The notes: generated by a model from the sequence alone, not told the origin. A stretch of DNA of 64,000 nucleotides from HKST-UBA178 sp965223815 (GCA_965223815.1 OZ245019.1:2046001-2110000); one strand, 5' to 3'; shown: positions 36,874 to 45,881, numbered from the stretch's first letter. Numbers and translations: made by a program.

Positions 36874-38857
36874 TGCGACGTTTTCTCCGGTGCACCAGAA
36901 ACGCCAGCAGTAGGACCAGGAGTCCGGTCCACATCAATTCCGGCTCCGGCATCGGCCGGCCTACAGCCAGGTTGCTGACTCCTTGGGGTAGGGGTAAGGG
37001 TTGTTTGACCTCTTCCGCAGGGCCTGAGGTTGAGCGCCGGGATTCGTCCACAGCGACAAAGGAGGTGTGGCGGGTCAGCAGCGAATATCCCAGTCCCAAT
37101 TCGACGATATGCTGGCGCAGCACTGCTTTGTCTTTGGCTGGAACGGTATAGAGACGTTCCAGCCGCTTTCGAGCCCACAGTTGGGGCAGGGTACTGTCGT
37201 ATGCAGGTGCATCCTCAAGCCGGAAGACCCACTGTCTCTCACCCTGACCGCCGACCCCTTTGAGGGTAATACTCGCCTCCTCTTTGGCGTCGCGATACTT
37301 TCCGAGGACCATAATAGGCCTCTGGGCCAACATGTCGGGAATGCGCTCGGGCTCAAGATCGTAGAGTGTCACCCCATCAGCCTCCAGGCTGATATGGGTC
37401 AGCGCAGGTGCTGATATGTATTCAAGGAACTGCTCCGATTTACGCGCCGCGTCTGCGCCACTGGTTACCACGAAGGATTCGGCGCGACCAACTCGGGCGA
37501 TACTCTCGATCAAGAAGCGGTTCACCGATGAACCGATTCCAAAGGTAAAGAGGTTGTTACGGTGCAGCTCTTTGTCCACTAGTTGGAAAACCCGGTCTTC
37601 TGCACTTATATAGCCATCTGTGATCAGCACGATGTTGCGTGAAATGTTCTCCTCTCTCTCCATGGAGAACGCCCTTTGTAATGCGCTGTACAGCTCAGTG
37701 CCGCCACCCCCACTCTGGTGCTGCATCATATTGATTGCACGCTTGATGTTGAGATGGGTAGCGGCCAACGGCTGCGGCGAAAGTACTGCCGAATCACCGG
37801 CGAAGAAAAGAATATTGAACCGGTCTGATGGTTTTAGGTTGCCAAGCAGTCGCGCCATCAGCTCTTTGGTTGTATCCAGTGGAAAGCCCGCCATGGAGCC
37901 GGATACATCGATTATGAAAAGATAGTCGCGGGCGGGAATTTGCTCCGGTACCATTCGTTTTGGCGGCTCGGAAACAACCAGAAAATAGTTTTCATCCTGG
38001 AATTTGAATCTCGTCAATCCTGTCAGTATCTGCTCGTCCTGCAGCCGGTAGCGCAAGATGAAATCTCTGTTGCCCGCGTTTCCGTCATTCTTGAGTGAAA
38101 GCTTGACCGACTTTTTATCTTGCCATTGCGTAACAAGCTCATGGGTCGATGACTCTAGACTGCCGATCGGCAGGGGTGAATCCATTTGCACAGCGATACT
38201 GTAAGTTACCGGATCGGGTGTACCTTCTTTAAGATAAGGATTCGCTATCCATTGCACCTCGCCTGACGCATGGGCTGCGTCTCCGCCGTACCTCGGGCCG
38301 ACAACACCGGGAAGAACGAACTCATAAACACCATCCTCGGAGTCCAAAGTCTCTGTATAAGTTAGTGCCACGGTGATCTCATCCCCAGGCATGATGTTGG
38401 CCACCTCCATGGAAAAGACATTGGGCCGCTTTTGGGATAGCAGAGAGGCCGATTTACCGGCCTTCTTGGCGTCCGCAAACTCCTCCCTCGCTTTTTGCTT
38501 CTCTTTAATCTTTGCAACGAGGCGGCGCTCACCTATGGTCATGGTCATATCATTGACCGCAGCGTGGGTGGATCCTGGAAAAATATAAGTGGCATTAATT
38601 GGTTTTGTGCCCTCATTGCGATAGACCTGGGATAACTGCACGCTGGCAATAAATCCGTTGAGTCTGACATCGGCAACCGTCTTCTTCAGTGGCAGGCAGT
38701 CGATCGAGGAATCCCCGCCTTCGATAAAGAAGTAGGGCGACAGGGTTGGGGAGGGATCCTGAGAATCGGTTGCTGCCGCAAAGGGAACGCAGGTGAGCAG
38801 GCTAAAGGCAATCAGAGTGGTGACAAGGAGGCGGTGGCCTATTATGGAAACACACAT
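36857..38857 (-). CDS. VIT and vWA domain surface protein, exosortase target
   Basis: Exported protein resembling the 'marine proteobacterial sortase target' family. A signal sequence spans the first 30 residues (LLVTTLIAFSLLTCVPFAAA), then a VIT domain (about 45-175, YIFPGSTHAAVNDMTM) and a vWA domain with MIDAS motif DVSGSMAGFP near residue 315. The C-terminus ends in PMPEPELMWTGLLVLLLAFLVH followed by RRKRR, a PEP-like motif plus helix plus basic tail: an exosortase signal in place of the LPXTG-type signal of related proteins. ATG 38857 has GGAG six bases upstream; ATGs at 38872 and 38869 lack a ribosome site. The gene overlaps the exosortase gene and follows creC. Confidence 0.88.
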   Translation of the reverse strand: MCVSIIGHRLLVTTLIAFSLLTCVPFAAATDSQDPSPTLSPYFFIEGGDSSIDCLPLKKTVADVRLNGFIASVQLSQVYRNEGTKPINATYIFPGSTHAAVNDMTMTIGERRLVAKIKEKQKAREEFADAKKAGKSASLLSQKRPNVFSMEVANIMPGDEITVALTYTETLDSEDGVYEFVLPGVVGPRYGGDAAHASGEVQWIANPYLKEGTPDPVTYSIAVQMDSPLPIGSLESSTHELVTQWQDKKSVKLSLKNDGNAGNRDFILRYRLQDEQILTGLTRFKFQDENYFLVVSEPPKRMVPEQIPARDYLFIIDVSGSMAGFPLDTTKELMARLLGNLKPSDRFNILFFAGDSAVLSPQPLAATHLNIKRAINMMQHQSGGGGTELYSALQRAFSMEREENISRNIVLITDGYISAEDRVFQLVDKELHRNNLFTFGIGSSVNRFLIESIARVGRAESFVVTSGADAARKSEQFLEYISAPALTHISLEADGVTLYDLEPERIPDMLAQRPIMVLGKYRDAKEEASITLKGVGGQGERQWVFRLEDAPAYDSTLPQLWARKRLERLYTVPAKDKAVLRQHIVELGLGYSLLTRHTSFVAVDESRRSTSGPAEEVKQPLPLPQGVSNLAVGRPMPEPELMWTGLLVLLLAFLVHRRKRRNATPA

Positions 38858-38932
38858 ATTTTTCTCCATCATGCTATTGGTGGAGTCAGTATGCGAAAGC
38901 CCCCTGGAATTACCGGGGAGGATGGATGGAGG

Positions 38933-40387
38933 TTATGTGGAGATTGTGTGGAGAAGTTTCATCCTGGCGCGGGTGCCGGGATATTGGTTGTCGAGTTGCA
39001 GTGAGCCTTTGTGCAGCTCTGCTACCTCGCGGGCGAAATTGAGCCCGAGTCCGGTGCTTTTCTGGTTGCTATCTGGACGCGGCAGGGAAAAGAAGCGTTC
39101 GAACACACGATTTCCGACATAGTCGGGGATACCGGGGCCCTGGTCGGTGATGTCGATCACGGAATAGTTTTCCTGAGAATATATAGCGACTGAAATCTGC
39201 CCCCCCGATGGGGAGAAATCCATTGCGTTTAGAAACAGGTTGTCGATTGCTTGGCGGATCAGGAAGGGATCGCCGAGCATCGGGGGGCAGGTTGTCTGCA
39301 TGAATTTGACATTGAGCTGTCGCGAATCGTTTTCTAGCGCATGAGCTTCTATGACATCCTCTACCAGCGGTCCGAGCACAAAGGATTCGCGATTCTCGAT
39401 ATCCCGTCGCTTTTCCACCTCGGCCAATTGCAGCAAGCGACTGGAAAATACGTTCAGTCGCTCTGTCTCCCTCAAAACGGTATCGGCAAACAGCGCTCGC
39501 TTCTCTTTTGGCAGGTCTCTTCCCAGTAACTCAGCAGCCCCATGAATCGCTGTCAGCGGACTCTTCATTTCGTGAGTCAGAGTCTGTACATAGCTTTCGA
39601 CATACTGTTTGTCTTCCAAAGCCTGACGCATATCGTCTATGGCTTTACCCACCTTGCCTATCTCATTGTCCCCCAATTCCGGCAACTTGATGCGTTCTCC
39701 ACGCCCAATACTGTGGGCGTACTCCACCAGGGTTCGCAGAGGCCGGCTGACCCAAATATAGAGCATGTAGCCCAGCAGCAGCACCAGGACAACAGAAATC
39801 ACCACAGCCAGTATTAAGTTGGACTTGGCCTTGGCGATAAAGCGGTCAATGTTGCTCTTGGGTTTCGCCAATGTCACCACCCCGGCTATCTCCCCCTGCT
39901 GAAATATCGGCGCTGCCACATAGGCGATTGTCAACTCTTCAGCGGGATCAACATCCGGCAGCTCACTGGTGACGCGGGTGGCGCGGGCACCGTATTCGCC
40001 ATTCAAAGTTCTGTGGACATCCCGCCACTCGGAGTAGTCTTCCCCTACCGCCTTGCCGCCATCGGTATCGAACAATACTATGCCCTTGTTATCGGTCACA
40101 TAGACGTGGATGTCCACATAAGTCTTTTCTAGTTCGTAAATCTGCGCCGAAAAGCGCCGTAGTTGGAGTCGCGTGAAAGCCTCCTGCAGCTGCTGCAAGG
40201 CCGTGTCGCCGTTGTTTATGTCGGTAGTGATTATTTCAGCCAGCAGGTGGGAGGTGTCCACCATGAGTTCCTCGAAGGACTCACTATAGCGATCGCCGAC
40301 GTCACTGCTTATCCAGTAAGCGAGCAGGGTGAACCCGGCGATCACCGCCATTGCGAACACAAAGAAAATACGCGCCCGGATATTCAC
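38933..40387 (-). CDS. creC: Sensor histidine kinase CreC
   Basis: Membrane sensor kinase of 484 residues with an N-terminal helix (about 5-27), a periplasmic PAS-like domain (about 28-185), a second helix (about 193-215), HAMP, and a HisKA/HATPase module. The phosphorylated His is in LTHEMKSPLTAIHG and ATP-lid motifs are DQGPGIPD and STGLGLNFA. Length and layout match E. coli CreC (474 residues). Its start overlaps the end of creB by four bases. In E. coli, CreBC responds to carbon source; here it heads an operon for an exosortase target, so the regulon may be different. Confidence 0.92.
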   Translation of the reverse strand: MNIRARIFFVFAMAVIAGFTLLAYWISSDVGDRYSESFEELMVDTSHLLAEIITTDINNGDTALQQLQEAFTRLQLRRFSAQIYELEKTYVDIHVYVTDNKGIVLFDTDGGKAVGEDYSEWRDVHRTLNGEYGARATRVTSELPDVDPAEELTIAYVAAPIFQQGEIAGVVTLAKPKSNIDRFIAKAKSNLILAVVISVVLVLLLGYMLYIWVSRPLRTLVEYAHSIGRGERIKLPELGDNEIGKVGKAIDDMRQALEDKQYVESYVQTLTHEMKSPLTAIHGAAELLGRDLPKEKRALFADTVLRETERLNVFSSRLLQLAEVEKRRDIENRESFVLGPLVEDVIEAHALENDSRQLNVKFMQTTCPPMLGDPFLIRQAIDNLFLNAMDFSPSGGQISVAIYSQENYSVIDITDQGPGIPDYVGNRVFERFFSLPRPDSNQKSTGLGLNFAREVAELHKGSLQLDNQYPGTRARMKLLHTIST

Positions 40388-41070
40388 GCGTTGGGTATCA
40401 GCGAATAGCCGACGCCGCGATGAGTGCAGATAGGATCGGCGTCAGGTCGCACTGCGCGTAGCTTGCTGCGCAGACTCTTGATGTGGCTGTCGATGGTACG
40501 CTCCAGCCTGTGATCGGGGTTTTCCCAACCCCGCTCCAGTAGTTGACTGCGTGTGAATACCCGTTCAGGTTGAGCGAGCAGGGTTTTGAGCAGGCGGTAT
40601 TCATGCAGGGTCAGTTCCAGCGGTTGGCCGTGATATTGGATCTGCCTGCGCAGGGTATCGATTTGGAAGACACCCGGAGAAGCCGTATCTGCCGGGGGAG
40701 GGGAGGCGACACGCCGCATCACGGCCCTGACACGAGCTACTAGCTCCCTCAGGCTGAAAGGTTTGACAATATAGTCATCCGCGCCCATCTCCAATCCGGC
40801 GACACGATCGATTTCTCCGTCGCGAGCCGTCATATAGACAACAGGTGATTGGGTCAGTTGGCGGATATGACGAAAGAACTCGAAGCCGCTGCCGTCGGTA
40901 AGGCCGACATCGAGCAGAATAAGTGAGGGAGCCTTATGCTTCAGCGCTTCAATACAGGCAGCACCGGTCAGGAAGTGCTCGGTCGCAAACCCTTCTGCCT
41001 CCAGCGCGAACTGGACCGTCTGAGCAATGGAGAGTTCGTCTTCTACTACGAATATGGTAATACTTTTCAA
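40384..41070 (-). CDS. creB: Response regulator CreB (OmpR family)
   Basis: A 228-residue OmpR/PhoB-type regulator: receiver domain with acidic pair EDE near residue 11-13 and phosphoacceptor D in LILLDVGLTD, conserved T and K (VVYMTARDGE; DYIVKPFS), and a winged helix (about 130-228; LHEYRLLKTLLAQPERVFTRSQLLE). Like E. coli CreB in length and in ending next to creC. It is the first gene of the operon creB-creC-vWA-exosortase and so likely controls it, but I see no clear Cre tag (TTCAC-N6-TTCAC) in the 500 bases upstream. Confidence 0.93.
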   Translation of the reverse strand: MKSITIFVVEDELSIAQTVQFALEAEGFATEHFLTGAACIEALKHKAPSLILLDVGLTDGSGFEFFRHIRQLTQSPVVYMTARDGEIDRVAGLEMGADDYIVKPFSLRELVARVRAVMRRVASPPPADTASPGVFQIDTLRRQIQYHGQPLELTLHEYRLLKTLLAQPERVFTRSQLLERGWENPDHRLERTIDSHIKSLRSKLRAVRPDADPICTHRGVGYSLIPNA

Positions 41071-41587
41071 AGCGTGTAGTGCTACTCTAGAGACCGATAT
41101 TCAGCGATTATGTCGCTGCTTCTCCTTAAGAGCAATCGGGCAGCCCCAATCGATACGGAGTGACATCTTCGCCATTGTCTTGTTAAGGGCGCTTAGCCTA
41201 CCGGGCAGCCCCGCTGCTGCCATAAGCATCCTCGCAGCCCGCTGGCGATGGAATGTTTTTTCGCGGAATTGCTATTTATCTCTTTCGAAATACTTGGCAG
41301 GAGTATTTTTCAGACCAGCGGCGAGGTCGGTACCGATGTCACCGCCAATCGTTTTTTTTGCCCAGCGTTATCGCGAGCCGCTAATGCTGTACTTTTGAAA
41401 CAAAACCCAAACAGGCTAAACTGTCAAACAGGTGTGGATAACCCGCCGCCAAGTCATCCTTGAACCGGCTCCAAACCAATGTGCCAGAGGTCAGACTTAC
41501 GGTTGTTTGCGTTATCCCACCCATTCAGTGGAAGACCAGCTCGGACTTTCCGTGTCCGGGTTTATATATATGAAAAGGAGAAAAGCG
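41071..41587. other. Divergent region between creB and dodecin gene
   Basis: About 515 bases without a convincing gene; frames at 41027-41398 and 41248-41463 lack ribosome sites. It must hold the creB promoter on one side and the dodecin promoter on the other. The best ribosome site is AAAAGGAG before 41588. I saw no CreB tag and no clear -35/-10 pair. Confidence 0.4.
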
Positions 41588-41788
41588 ATGTCTGTTGCCA
41601 AAGTAATCGAAATCAGTGCCGAGTCTAAGAAGAGCTTTGAGGATGCTATCCGTAAGGGTATAAAAACGGCTTCCTCCACGGTAACCAATATCAAAGGCGC
41701 CTGGATCAAAGAGCAGCAGGTGCGCGTCAAGGATGGGGAGATCGCAGCCTTCCGTGTCGACATGAAGGTGACGTTCATTCTGGAGTAA
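41588..41788 (+). CDS. Dodecin (flavin-binding small protein)
   Basis: A 66-residue protein of the dodecin family, which forms a hollow dodecamer that stores flavin. Sequence shows the family start (VAKVIEISAESKKSFEDAI), the tryptophan in GAWIKEQQV used to stack flavin, and the closing strand VRVKDGEIAAFRVDMKVTF. ATG 41588 has AAAAGGAG upstream; the longer frame from 41432 is not supported. It is followed by a hairpin and is a single-gene unit. Confidence 0.95.
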   Translation: MSVAKVIEISAESKKSFEDAIRKGIKTASSTVTNIKGAWIKEQQVRVKDGEIAAFRVDMKVTFILE

Positions 41789-41819
41789 ACAGAGGCGTAG
41801 GCTCAAAGCCGAATTGGTA

Positions 41820-41842
41820 TCCCTGCAGCGAAATTGCAGGGA
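41820..41842 (+). terminator. Hairpin after the dodecin gene
   Basis: TCCCTGCA pairs perfectly with TGCAGGGA around a seven-base loop. No T tract follows, so it may be a weak terminator. Confidence 0.5.
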
Positions 41843-41910
41843 CACATAACTCCCGGCGCATAAACCATACCGTATCGGTAATTCCCAAGTTTTTCGCCAG
41901 CCCGAGTAAT

Positions 41911-41938
41911 CCCCGAGGTCTATTCAAGACACTCGGGG
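41911..41938 (-). terminator. Hairpin after the AGCS symporter gene
   Basis: CCCCGAG pairs with CTCGGGG over seven bases around a 14-base loop, nine bases after the symporter stop on the minus strand. No T tract; a possible terminator. Confidence 0.5.
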
Positions 41939-41946
41939 AGGGCTAA

Positions 41947-43299
41947 TTAGGCTTCTCTATTTGCCTCGAAAAACTCTTGGGTCAGCTTGAAGACCACGGG
42001 GCTAAGCAGAGCCAGCGCAATGAGATTGGGAATTGCCATGAAGGCATTCAATGTATCTGCTACCAGCCAGATAAAGTCCAAACTGGCGATTGCGCCTATC
42101 GGTGCTGCCAGAGCCCACAGAATACGGAAGGGAGTGATGGACTTTACCCCGAGCAGGTATTCGACACACTTCTCGCCGTAGAACGCCCATCCAAGCATGG
42201 TGGTGAAAGCAAAAATAGCCAGCGATAGTGTCACGATCACGCTGCCGGCTCCGGGTAGTGCGGATTCGAATGCCATCGAGGTAAGCGATGCACCGGTCTC
42301 ACCGGAAGTCCAGACACCTGAACTGATAATGGCAAGGCCGGTGATGGAGCAGACGATGAGAGTGTCAATGAAAGTACCCAGCATGGCTATCAAGCCTTGG
42401 TTAACCGGGCCTTTGGTAGTGGCCGCGGCATGTGCGATAGGCGCAGAGCCGAGACCTGCCTCATTGGAGAACACACCGCGGGCAACACCAAAGCGGATAG
42501 CTGCCCAGACCGCAGCGCCGGCGAATCCACCAGTGGCGGCGACCGGTGTGAAGGCATACTGGAATACCTGGGAGATCGCGGTTCCCAATTGTCCAAAATT
42601 CATGGCGAGCACGATAATACCGCAAACCAGATAGCTGACGGCCATAAAGGGTACGAGTTTACCCGCGACGGTGGCGATACGCTTGATACCGCCGAGAATA
42701 ACTGCACCCACCAGCACCATCAATGTCACACCAGTGGCCCAGGTGGGGATACCGAAGGACTGTTCCATGACATCGGCAACCGAATTCGCCTGGACGGTAT
42801 TGCCGATGCCGAACCCTGCCAGCGCACCGAACAGTGCGAAAGCGGGTGCTAGCCAATGCCATTTTTTGGCGAGACCGTTCTTGATGTAATACATCGGGCC
42901 ACCAACGTGGTTGCCTAATTCGTCGACCTCTCTGTAGCGAACAGCACAAACCGCCTCGGCATATTTGGTGGCCATGCCCACCAGCGCTGTGCACCACATC
43001 CAGAAGAGCGCGCCTGGTCCACCCAGGAAAATCGCCGTAGCGACTCCGGCAATGTTACCGGTGCCAATAGTCGCCGACAGCGAAGTCATCAAAGCATTGA
43101 ATGGCGAAATCTGACCTTCGGCATCGGGCGGCGGTAGACGACCTTTCCAAAGCAGACTAAAGCCGTAGCCGATTTTTCGAATCGGCATGGCCCTGAGACC
43201 GGCCTGCAGGAAAAAACCGACTCCGAGAATCAGCAGCAGCATGAGGGGACCCCAGACGATGCTGTTGATTTGACTGACAATTGCGCTGAGTGTTTCCAC
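41947..43299 (-). CDS. Alanine/glycine:cation symporter (AGCS family)
   Basis: A 450-residue inner-membrane transporter with about eleven helices. Family blocks visible are TSLSATIGTGNIAGVATAIF, GMATKYAEAVCAVRYRE, GGPMYYIKNGL and FSNEAGLGSAPIAHAAA. It would take up alanine or glycine with Na+. An AGGAGG lies before the ATG at 43299. A 15-base perfect inverted repeat lies about 100 bases upstream of it (listed separately). It has no operon partner. Confidence 0.95.
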   Translation of the reverse strand: METLSAIVSQINSIVWGPLMLLLILGVGFFLQAGLRAMPIRKIGYGFSLLWKGRLPPPDAEGQISPFNALMTSLSATIGTGNIAGVATAIFLGGPGALFWMWCTALVGMATKYAEAVCAVRYREVDELGNHVGGPMYYIKNGLAKKWHWLAPAFALFGALAGFGIGNTVQANSVADVMEQSFGIPTWATGVTLMVLVGAVILGGIKRIATVAGKLVPFMAVSYLVCGIIVLAMNFGQLGTAISQVFQYAFTPVAATGGFAGAAVWAAIRFGVARGVFSNEAGLGSAPIAHAAATTKGPVNQGLIAMLGTFIDTLIVCSITGLAIISSGVWTSGETGASLTSMAFESALPGAGSVIVTLSLAIFAFTTMLGWAFYGEKCVEYLLGVKSITPFRILWALAAPIGAIASLDFIWLVADTLNAFMAIPNLIALALLSPVVFKLTQEFFEANREA

Positions 43300-43627
43300 G
43301 AGGCCTCCTTGTTTTTTTGAAAATTGTTGATGCTGCCGGAAACTATCTTTGCTGCGACAGTAAGCCGTGTACCAGGTTATTGAGCTTCCGATAGGTCCTT
43401 GAGACCTGGTCTCATATTTTTTCTAGCGAAACTTGGTTATACAAGGACAGCGGCTAGTGCGAGGGTCGCATTCGCTGCAAGCTGAATGAAGTATAGAAGC
43501 ATTCTTTTTAAAAACTACCTAAATTCTGCAATCCAGCTGTTTACGAACCGATCTACGCGAGCAGCAATAGGCCACCGAAAAAACACGGTCTCCTCAATTC
43601 TTCCTGGGAAAGTGCACCTCAGCGTAT
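43300..43627. other. Intergenic region between AGCS and TetR genes
   Basis: About 330 bases without a gene; it carries the AGCS promoter side and the 15-base palindrome at 43400-43414. No glycine riboswitch motif could be found in it on the minus strand, although such symporters often have one. Confidence 0.5.
43400..43414. promoter_or_regulatory. 15-base palindrome upstream of the AGCS symporter gene
   Basis: TGAGACCTGGTCTCA is a perfect inverted repeat (7-1-7). A partly overlapping repeat, AGGTC-CTTGA-GACCT, lies just to its left (43394-43408). It is a likely regulator site; the regulator is unknown. Confidence 0.45.
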
Positions 43628-44260
43628 CTAGCCGGCAACCAGCCCGCGGTTCTCTACCGGCAAGGGCAGCGGATCCATGCCTTGCCACATACACTCTATG
43701 ACCTCCTCATATTTTTCCGGCAGCGGTGATTCGATGACGTTGTCGAGGCGCAGGTGAATCAACCGGATGGCGCCACCGAACACCGATGCAGCCACTACCC
43801 AGGGGTCGCCGGGGCGAATTTCTCCCTCATCCATGCCTTGTTGCACGATATTTCGCATTGCCTTGAAGGGGCTGGCGCTGCAGATCGGTGGTTCATTGGG
43901 GAGAAATTCACGATGTTTGGCATGCAGCATATAGGAGATGATATCGCGGCGTGATTCGGTGTACTCGAACAGCAGCGCGATGATTTTATTGCAGCGTTCC
44001 CGATTGCTCATGTCTTCATTTATGATCTGCTCGATCATATTGTCGAACTCTTTGAGCAGGTGATAGTAGAGCGCCTTGGCGATACCCTCTTTGCCACCGA
44101 AATGGTTATAGATTGAGCCGATGCTGACATTGGCGCTCTTCTGTACGTCGTGCACCGAAACTTTGTGGAAACCATGCTCCACGAACAACTCTAGTGCTGC
44201 GGTCAGTATTCGGCAGTCGACCGTTTCGGGTATGCGGGGTTCTCGATCCAGGTACGGCAT
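43628..44260 (-). CDS. TetR/AcrR family regulator of the mtoX operon
   Basis: A 210-residue repressor with an N-terminal helix-turn-helix (about 18-64; ALELFVEHGFHKVSVHDVQK and SIGSIYNHFGGKEGI) and a helical ligand domain. It lies divergently from mtoX, with 240 bases between them that include two GAAC-N4-GTTC operator copies. This suggests it represses the operon and possibly itself; the ligand could be methanethiol or a related compound (inference). TetR proteins usually bind inverted repeats of such length. No ribosome site was needed to choose the start, since one ATG fits the family. Confidence 0.88.
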   Translation of the reverse strand: MPYLDREPRIPETVDCRILTAALELFVEHGFHKVSVHDVQKSANVSIGSIYNHFGGKEGIAKALYYHLLKEFDNMIEQIINEDMSNRERCNKIIALLFEYTESRRDIISYMLHAKHREFLPNEPPICSASPFKAMRNIVQQGMDEGEIRPGDPWVVAASVFGGAIRLIHLRLDNVIESPLPEKYEEVIECMWQGMDPLPLPVENRGLVAG

Positions 44261-44404
44261 GAAAATTCCATAAATTGGTTGATCAGTCGCGGTGCGCCGC
44301 TAGCGGCTATCGCACATGGTTAAGGATGTTACAAAAGTCTTTGTTCCAGCACCAAATCAGCTTTTTAACAGATTCAGCCCATAAAACGAATGAGCAATTT
44401 CATG

Positions 44405-44433
44405 TTGACAGAAATGAACCTTCGTTCTATTTT
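44405..44433 (+). promoter_or_regulatory. mtoX promoter (-35 TTGACA, -10 TATTTT)
   Basis: TTGACA (44405-44410) and TATTTT (44428-44433) are 17 bases apart, the ideal spacing. The spacer holds the first GAAC-N4-GTTC operator, so a bound repressor would block RNA polymerase. Predicted start about 44440, 60 bases before the mtoX ATG. Confidence 0.8.
44416..44427. promoter_or_regulatory. Operator 1 (GAACCTTCGTTC)
   Basis: Half-sites GAAC and GTTC are separated by four bases. The copy sits inside the -35/-10 spacer of the mtoX promoter. Flanking bases (ATG before, TATTTT after) are shared with operator 2. Confidence 0.7.
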
Positions 44434-44444
44434 TAGCACAAAAT

Positions 44445-44456
44445 GAACATTCGTTC
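44445..44456. promoter_or_regulatory. Operator 2 (GAACATTCGTTC)
   Basis: The same GAAC-N4-GTTC site repeated 29 bases downstream of operator 1, with the same flanks (ATG and TATTTT). It lies just after the predicted start of transcription. Confidence 0.7.
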
Positions 44457-44501
44457 TATTTTCTATAAGTATAAGACCATACCATCAGAGGAGGAGAAAA
44501 C

Positions 44502-45881
44502 ATGTTGAAATCTAAAACTGTAGTCTCGTTTGCGCTCACTGCGGCCTTGACGGCCGGGGCTGGGATGATCGGAGTGGTAGCCCCTGCAGCTGCCGACGAG
44601 ACTTGCCAATCTCCCTACATGGCGAAGATTGTGGGCCAGGAGGATTTTGTCTATGTCTGGACGCTGGGCATGGAGGGTTTGGGCGACGGTCAGGATAAGT
44701 TGGTTACTGTTGATGTAAATCCGGCATCCGAGAACTACGGCACGGTAATACACACACTGTCGGTAGGGGGGCGTAATGAGGCGCACCACTCCGGTTTTAC
44801 TGACGATCGAAAGTACCTCTGGGCCGGTGGCCTAGATACCAACAAGTTGTTCATTTTCGACGTTTCTACCGATCCGGCCAAACCGCGTCTGCACAAGGTG
44901 ATTACCGATTTCGTCGAGAAGAGCGGTGGTGTGGTCGGCCCCCACACTACCTATGCGCTGCCGGGGAGAATTATGATCACTGGCCTATCCAACAACAAAG
45001 ATCACGGTGGCCGTACCGCACTGGTGGAATATACCAACGAGGGAGAGTACATAGCCACCTACTGGCTACCAACAGATGAGAATCTCCAGGGTGCCGTCAA
45101 GACCGGTAAGTTCGCGGATGGTTATAACTACGATGTTCGTGTGTTACCGCGAAGAAACGTAATGCTGACTTCCTCTTTTACCGGCTGGTCCAATTACATG
45201 ATGGATTTCGGCAAGATGCTGCAGGACAAGGAGGCGATGAAACGCTTTGGCAACACCGTGGTGCAGTGGGACCTGCACAGCAAGAAACCGCGAAAAGTCT
45301 TCGATGTGCCCGGTGCACCCTTGGAGATACGTTGCGCTTGGCAGCCCAATAACAACTGGTGCGTCACTAGCACCGCGCTGACTTCAAAGATCTGGCTTAT
45401 TTATGAAGACGATGCCGGCGAATGGCAGGCCAAGGCGGTCGCCGATATAGGTGATGCGTCCAAGGTGCCTTTGCCGGTGGACATCTCCATCAGTTCTGAC
45501 GATAGCCGTCTATGGGTAAATACTTTTATGGATGGAAAAACCCGTCTTTTCGACATGACGGATCCCCACAATCCCAAGCAGGTCTACGAAAAGAAAATCG
45601 GACGTCAGGTAAACATGGCGTCTTCGAGTTGGGACAGCACCCGTATCTACTATACATCGTCATTGCTGGCCAACTGGGATAAAAAGGGGGAGGACAACGA
45701 ACAGTATTTCAAGAGCTATGTGTGGAACGGCAAGGAGTTGGTGGAAAAGTTTGCTATTGACTTCAAAGAAGAAAAGCTCGGTCGTGCACACCAGATGCGC
45801 TTTGGTGCCTACTCCCTCTACAGTGCAGCCCATCCTCCTAAGGCAGGAGTTGCGTTGGCAGGCTTGAACCGGAGTGACTGA
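44502..45881 (+). CDS. mtoX: Methanethiol oxidase (selenium-binding protein 56 family)
   Basis: Copper-dependent oxidase that converts methanethiol to formaldehyde, hydrogen sulfide and hydrogen peroxide in the periplasm. A 459-residue protein with a signal sequence (about 1-31), then CQSPYMAK and family blocks such as GRNEAHHSGFTDDRKYLWAGG, KVITDFVEKSGGVVGPHTTY and LDTNKLFIFDVSTDP. Its histidines (HH in EAHHS, H in GPHTTY, H in GRAHQMRFG) are candidate metal ligands. In the family, mtoX is next to SCO1/SenC and mauG-like genes, as here. Start ATG 44502 has GAGGAG upstream. Divergent to the TetR gene, with which it shares an operator region. Selenium binding is not implied by the name. Confidence 0.92.
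   Translation: MLKSKTVVSFALTAALTAGAGMIGVVAPAAADETCQSPYMAKIVGQEDFVYVWTLGMEGLGDGQDKLVTVDVNPASENYGTVIHTLSVGGRNEAHHSGFTDDRKYLWAGGLDTNKLFIFDVSTDPAKPRLHKVITDFVEKSGGVVGPHTTYALPGRIMITGLSNNKDHGGRTALVEYTNEGEYIATYWLPTDENLQGAVKTGKFADGYNYDVRVLPRRNVMLTSSFTGWSNYMMDFGKMLQDKEAMKRFGNTVVQWDLHSKKPRKVFDVPGAPLEIRCAWQPNNNWCVTSTALTSKIWLIYEDDAGEWQAKAVADIGDASKVPLPVDISISSDDSRLWVNTFMDGKTRLFDMTDPHNPKQVYEKKIGRQVNMASSSWDSTRIYYTSSLLANWDKKGEDNEQYFKSYVWNGKELVEKFAIDFKEEKLGRAHQMRFGAYSLYSAAHPPKAGVALAGLNRSD

Noticed and set aside
41071..41587. CreB tag (TTCAC-N6-TTCAC) before creB
   Set aside because: Looked for on both strands by eye; none found.
43300..43627. Glycine riboswitch before the AGCS gene
   Set aside because: Family often has one, but no conserved aptamer motif is visible.
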